Below, piece by piece: positions 12,857-16,054 of a stretch of 16,054 nt of DNA. Source of the stretch: an uncultured Eubacteriales bacterium. GTDB lineage: Bacteria; Bacillota; Clostridia; Oscillospirales; Oscillospiraceae. Below the pieces are notes generated by a model. That model was not told the origin of the DNA, ran no database searches, and saw only the letters and a program-made list of their open reading frames with translations. The number at the start of each line of letters is the position of its first letter. Position 1 is the first letter of the stretch. The DNA is taken from NCBI GenBank assembly GCA_900549705.1, contig URPI01000032.1, positions 1 through 16,054 of the forward strand. Reading direction: 5' to 3'. A program made the translations under genes and the position numbers.

Positions 12857-14941
12857 TCAAACAACCCGTGTCCACTCGGTGGCCAGGAAACTGGGAATCA
12901 TCCATGCCAGCTGATACAGCAGCACCCGTGCAGGGGTTAATAGCTCGGTGGAACCCAGATAGGACAGCGCCAGCATAATCACAAGACCGGTGATGCCGCC
13001 CAAAATGCCGATGATGGAGCCAACAATGCAGGAGCGGCGCAGGCTCATGGCACCGGTGATGGCATAGGCGGAGGAAATCAGGTCATCCCGGGTGACCAGC
13101 GCCAGCACATCGGCTTCGGGGTCAGGCTGTCTGGCGGACAGTTCTGCCCGTTCCTCGGCAGAGGGGAAAATCAGGCGTTTGGTGCGGATGGAGAATTTCT
13201 CCCGAATCAGGCTGTCGGTCATCATAAAGTCCCCGGCCAGCAGCACCGTGCGGAGCTTGCGGCAGCCGCACAGGGAGACGATACCGGCGGAGGCAGAGCG
13301 CATCTTTGCATAGGAGATGGCAATCACGGCGCACAGCACTCCATCAATGGCCACATACAGTGCCTGGTTTACCATGGTGCCCTGGGGAATATCCACGCCC
13401 ATGGACTGCAAAAATTCGGAGCTGCCAATCAGGACGGACTCGCCCTCAATTTCGCCGCCGATGCTGCCCTGACCGTAGTCACGGAAAGCATCCACCGGGT
13501 ACTGCGTGCCGCCCCGGCCATTCAGCAGATTCCGCATCAGGGGAACCAGCCCGCCGCCTGCTTCAAAAATCAGAGAGGCGGTATAGGACACCACCTCGGC
13601 GCTGGGGCGATCGGAATAGAACTTGATGCCGTTGAGCTTGGTGGAGCCGCGGGGGAACAAATCCTTCTCCCTCAGGGGAACCACAGCCTTGCCGCAGAGC
13701 TTTTTCACGCCCTGCCAGCCGCAGATGACGGCACCAACCATATGCAGCCGCTTTTCCAGCAGTGCCGCCGGTCTTACCAGCGCCAGGAAATAACCGGCGG
13801 GGGCAGAGACCAGCAGGGAGGTGGAGAAAATCTTCATGGCCATGCTCGGACCATGGAGCATCCAGGTCAGTGCTGCAATGCCGATGCAGCCCAGCAGCGC
13901 CACAAAGGCATACACCTGCTGCACGCGGGCGGGGGCGGAGGGACTGGAGTAGGTGTCCATAAAGTCCTCCACATCGCCCTGTCCCCGCAGAATGCCGGTG
14001 CGCTTGGCGTAGTACTGAGGCTCTTTGACAAGACTTGTCAGGGAGCTGGCCTTGCGCATGGTGTCCAGCTGCATCATTTCGGTGGAGCGGGAATAGTAGC
14101 GCGCCAGCAGTGCCACTGCCATTTCCAGTACAAAGGCGGAGCAGAAGGGAACCCGCTGCTCGTCCAGGCTGAACCAGGCATCTGCCATACAGGCGACAAA
14201 GGTGACGGCTAAGGTGGTGTTCAGGCTGTAGTGCAGGTGAATCAGGTCGTCCAGGCCATCGAGAATCAGTCCGATGCCCAGCAAACCGGAAACCATCATG
14301 CCCAGCACCTGGGAATACACCATGAGTTTATTGCGGCTGGCGGGAATCATGCCCTTGGCATCGAGAAAAACGCCCAGGCCGCACAGCAGAAGGATGATAA
14401 CGTTGAGAATGATTGCAACTTGCAGCTTGCCAACGCCCTGCTCGCTGAGAGAGTAGTACCGCTTTTCGGGACCGGCGACAATTTTGCGTTTCAGCTCCCG
14501 AAGCCGGTCGTTGTGGGCAAGGCGGATGGCATCCGCGCTCTCGTCAGGGGCTTCCGGCTCCTGGGGGGGCGCATCCATGCGCACCGTGGGGTCGGGCTGG
14601 AGGGGCGGTTCCTCCGGGACTTCCGCCGCAGGCTCACTGGCTTCGGCATCCGCCTGTGCCTGGAAGGCATGGGAGAGGTCGGGCAGAGGGCCGGTGGTAT
14701 CGAAATCGGCGGGGGCGGCAGGCACATCCTCGGCGGCCTCAGAGAACAGCTGGCTTGCCTGAGCGGCAATGTCGCTGTCTGCATCGGCAAAGGGGGCTTC
14801 CTCCGGTGCATCCTCCAGGTTGCTCAGAATATCGGCAATCTCGCCAGTGTTCCCGGCGGGGTCATCCTGGGTGGATGCCTCGTGGAGCTGCTGCATCACA
14901 AGCTCCAGGTTAAAGTCGAGTTCCTTTTCTTCATTGTCCAT
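12857..14941 (-). CDS. Degenerate P1B-type ATPase-like membrane protein (likely pseudoenzyme)
   Basis: 694 residues. Residues 1 to about 135 are acidic and Pro/Ala-rich, probably a disordered cytoplasmic tail. Eight hydrophobic segments follow at about 173-195, 204-227, 242-257, 264-281, 343-363, 367-388, 637-660 and 672-688. This 4+2+2 arrangement is that of P1B heavy-metal ATPases. The segment corresponding to the metal-site helix reads LLVSAPAG (377-384) where transporters have LLVSCPCA. The expected DKTGT after it is missing (VVPLREKDLF at 420-429). The N-domain-like stretch GQGSIGGEIEGESVLIGSSE (490-509) with FL and YVAIDGVL keeps P-type ATPase character, and AGDFMMTD (569-576) replaces the usual TGDN. 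The loop between segments 4 and 5 is short and has no TGE. ATP-driven transport is therefore unlikely. ATG 14941 (GGAGGG five bases upstream) is preferred over GTG 14947. It starts 14 bases after rlmB. Confidence 0.8.
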   Translation of the reverse strand: MDNEEKELDFNLELVMQQLHEASTQDDPAGNTGEIADILSNLEDAPEEAPFADADSDIAAQASQLFSEAAEDVPAAPADFDTTGPLPDLSHAFQAQADAEASEPAAEVPEEPPLQPDPTVRMDAPPQEPEAPDESADAIRLAHNDRLRELKRKIVAGPEKRYYSLSEQGVGKLQVAIILNVIILLLCGLGVFLDAKGMIPASRNKLMVYSQVLGMMVSGLLGIGLILDGLDDLIHLHYSLNTTLAVTFVACMADAWFSLDEQRVPFCSAFVLEMAVALLARYYSRSTEMMQLDTMRKASSLTSLVKEPQYYAKRTGILRGQGDVEDFMDTYSSPSAPARVQQVYAFVALLGCIGIAALTWMLHGPSMAMKIFSTSLLVSAPAGYFLALVRPAALLEKRLHMVGAVICGWQGVKKLCGKAVVPLREKDLFPRGSTKLNGIKFYSDRPSAEVVSYTASLIFEAGGGLVPLMRNLLNGRGGTQYPVDAFRDYGQGSIGGEIEGESVLIGSSEFLQSMGVDIPQGTMVNQALYVAIDGVLCAVIAISYAKMRSASAGIVSLCGCRKLRTVLLAGDFMMTDSLIREKFSIRTKRLIFPSAEERAELSARQPDPEADVLALVTRDDLISSAYAITGAMSLRRSCIVGSIIGILGGITGLVIMLALSYLGSTELLTPARVLLYQLAWMIPSFLATEWTRVV

Positions 14942-14955
14942 AAGCACCCTCCCAA

Positions 14956-15747
14956 TCAGCCCAGACGCTGACGCAGGGCTTCATAGAGCAGAATAGAGGC
15001 AGCTGCGGACGCATTGAGGGAGCTGATATGTCCCTTCATGGGAATATTCAGCATTACATCGCAATTTTTGCGCACCAGCTGGCTCATGCCGTCTCCCTCG
15101 TTGCCAATTACAATGGCAGTGGGAACGGTGAGGTTTGCCTGGTACATGGGAATGGAACCCTCGGCGGCAGTGCCGAATACCCAAACGCCCTTTTCCTTCA
15201 GTTCAGCGATGGCGTTGTTGATGTTGGTGACCCGGGCTACCTTCATGTATTCAATGGCACCGGCGGAGGCCTTGGCAACGGTGGCGGTCAGACCTACGCT
15301 GCGCCGCTTGGGGATAATCACGCCATGGGCACCGGCGCACTCAGCGCTGCGGAGAATGGCACCCAGATTGTGGGGGTCGGACAGCTCGTCACAGATGACA
15401 ATCAGGGGTGCTTCTCCACGGGAGGCAGCCTCCTCCAAAATGTCGTCGATACTATAATATATGTGAGCGGCCACCAGCGCAATCACGCCCTGATGGGAGC
15501 GGGTAAAGGACATGGCATCCAGCTTCCGGCGATCCACCGGCACCACAACCGCACCGGCTTCCTTTGCTTCGGCAGCCAGCCGCTGCAAGCCACGGTCCGT
15601 CTCTCCGGCGGCAATAAACACCTTATCCACCGTGCGCCCGCTTTTCAGCGCCTCCTGCAAGGCGTTTCTGCCCTCCAGCTGACCCTCGGTCTCCTCAACG
15701 GGAGCGGCGGGAGCGACCCGCCCCGGGCGGCGATTCTTTTCGTACAT
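14956..15747 (-). CDS. rlmB: 23S rRNA (guanosine-2'-O)-methyltransferase, RlmB/TrmH family
   Basis: SPOUT methyltransferase that 2'-O-methylates a guanosine of 23S rRNA (G2251 in E. coli numbering). 263 residues: an N-terminal substrate-binding domain (about 20-95, EGRNALQEALKSGRTVDKVF, an L30e-like fold in this family) and a C-terminal knot domain with the three SPOUT motifs: SDPHNLGAILRSAE, IVIGNEGDGM, and IPMKGHISSLNASAAASI. The first 20 residues are basic then Pro/Ala-rich and vary in the family. The ATG at 15747 has GGAGG eight bases upstream. It is the first gene of a two-gene operon with the pseudo-ATPase. TrmH-type tRNA or generic RNA methyltransferases are close relatives, so the exact target is inferred. 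Confidence 0.92.
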   Translation of the reverse strand: MYEKNRRPGRVAPAAPVEETEGQLEGRNALQEALKSGRTVDKVFIAAGETDRGLQRLAAEAKEAGAVVVPVDRRKLDAMSFTRSHQGVIALVAAHIYYSIDDILEEAASRGEAPLIVICDELSDPHNLGAILRSAECAGAHGVIIPKRRSVGLTATVAKASAGAIEYMKVARVTNINNAIAELKEKGVWVFGTAAEGSIPMYQANLTVPTAIVIGNEGDGMSQLVRKNCDVMLNIPMKGHISSLNASAAASILLYEALRQRLG

Positions 15748-15794
15748 ATTGGAATCCTCCGTTTTCTTGGGAAATTGAACTATAACTCTGGCTC

Positions 15795-15823
15795 ATTATA
15801 TCAGATTTTCTTTTGATATACAA
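15795..15823 (-). promoter_or_regulatory. Sigma-A-type promoter of the rlmB operon
   Basis: TTGTAT (15823-15818) and a perfect TATAAT (15800-15795) separated by 17 bases on the minus strand, about 48 bases upstream of the rlmB ATG. Confidence 0.78.
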
Positions 15824-15844
15824 TAGGAATTTTTTAGCGACCCG

Positions 15845-15859
15845 GGCGGCCATGCCGCC
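15845..15859. repeat. Short GC-rich palindrome upstream of the rlmB promoter
   Basis: GGCGGC and GCCGCC separated by CAT. No T-run on either side. The stretch from here to the right edge (15824-16054) contains no convincing gene, only short palindromes and the REP-like repeat. Confidence 0.4.
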
Positions 15860-15976
15860 AGATAATGCCGCACGGAGTTTGTATCGATCCATTGGTTCCC
15901 TAACCCGCCCGGTGACGATACCGCTCAGAAACCGTGGGATTTTTAGGTGCAGCACCCGCCCCGATTTTGCACGACA

Positions 15977-16003
15977 CCCTGTAGGGGCGGATAGAATCCG
16001 CCC
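15977..16003. repeat. REP-like palindromic repeat
   Basis: CCCTGTAG (15977-15984) is followed by a perfect palindrome, GGGCGGAT (15985-15992), spacer AGA, ATCCGCCC (15996-16003). The CCCTGTAG leader recurs at 16047-16054, the last bases of the window, with a 70-base period, so a second copy probably begins at the edge. GTAGGGGCG-type palindromes of this form are, to my knowledge, common dispersed intergenic repeats in Faecalibacterium-like genomes. Confidence 0.6.
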
Positions 16004-16054
16004 GTAACCCCGGATTTCAGGAAGCACCAGGATGGATGGCACAACCCCCTGTAG

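Noticed and set aside
15695..16042. 115-residue minus-strand frame upstream of rlmB
   Set aside because: It crosses the rlmB promoter, overlaps the rlmB start out of frame and includes the palindromic repeat; no ribosome binding site or domain seen.
15977..16054. CRISPR array at the right edge
   Set aside because: Only one full palindrome and a partial leader copy are seen, with no repeat-spacer regularity and no cas genes.

Overview
The window looks like a chromosomal segment of a moderately GC-rich Firmicute, most plausibly class Clostridia, family Oscillospiraceae/Ruminococcaceae (Faecalibacterium- or Subdoligranulum-like). This is inferred from strong AGGAGG-type ribosome binding sites, sigma-A promoters with 17-base spacers, the housekeeping gene order and the style of the ECF sigma module. 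No database was consulted. Nearly everything is on the minus strand; the one clear exception is a two-gene sigma-factor module in the middle.

Left part (1-5883, minus strand): a promoter at 5855-5883 reads into a tightly packed set, in transcription order trmL (tRNA wobble methyltransferase), pgk, tpiA (glycolysis), tsaC (t6A tRNA synthesis), a CoaE/U32-peptidase hybrid ORF, dut and maf (removal of non-canonical nucleotides). mreB (cell shape) follows from its own promoter and runs off the left edge. The notable gene is the hybrid: about 105 residues of dephospho-CoA kinase joined in frame to the C-terminal part of a U32-family peptidase, as expected if a deletion fused two adjacent genes.

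Middle (6095-10550): a secreted lipoprotein with its own promoter and terminator (minus strand). Next comes a scar-like stretch with the C-terminal remnant of what looks like a large serine recombinase, several inverted repeats and a 38-residue ORF. It is followed by a plus-strand ECF sigma factor overlapping (ATGA) a 665-residue single-pass membrane protein with two calcium-loop-like repeats. The A+T-richer bases of the large gene and the recombinase scar suggest an acquired islet.

Right part (10565-16054, minus strand): an EF-G paralogue with an altered G4 motif, transcribed alone. Then an rlmB (23S rRNA methyltransferase) operon whose second gene is a membrane protein with the eight-helix layout of a P1B-type ATPase but without the phosphorylation site, the CPC metal motif or the TGE motif: a candidate pseudo-ATPase. 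The right edge holds a palindromic REP-like repeat and the start of a second possible copy.

The housekeeping genes centre on translation quality (TrmL, TsaC, RlmB, EF-G-like) and nucleotide or energy metabolism (Pgk, TpiA, Dut, Maf). No tRNA or rRNA gene, CRISPR array or intact mobile element was seen.
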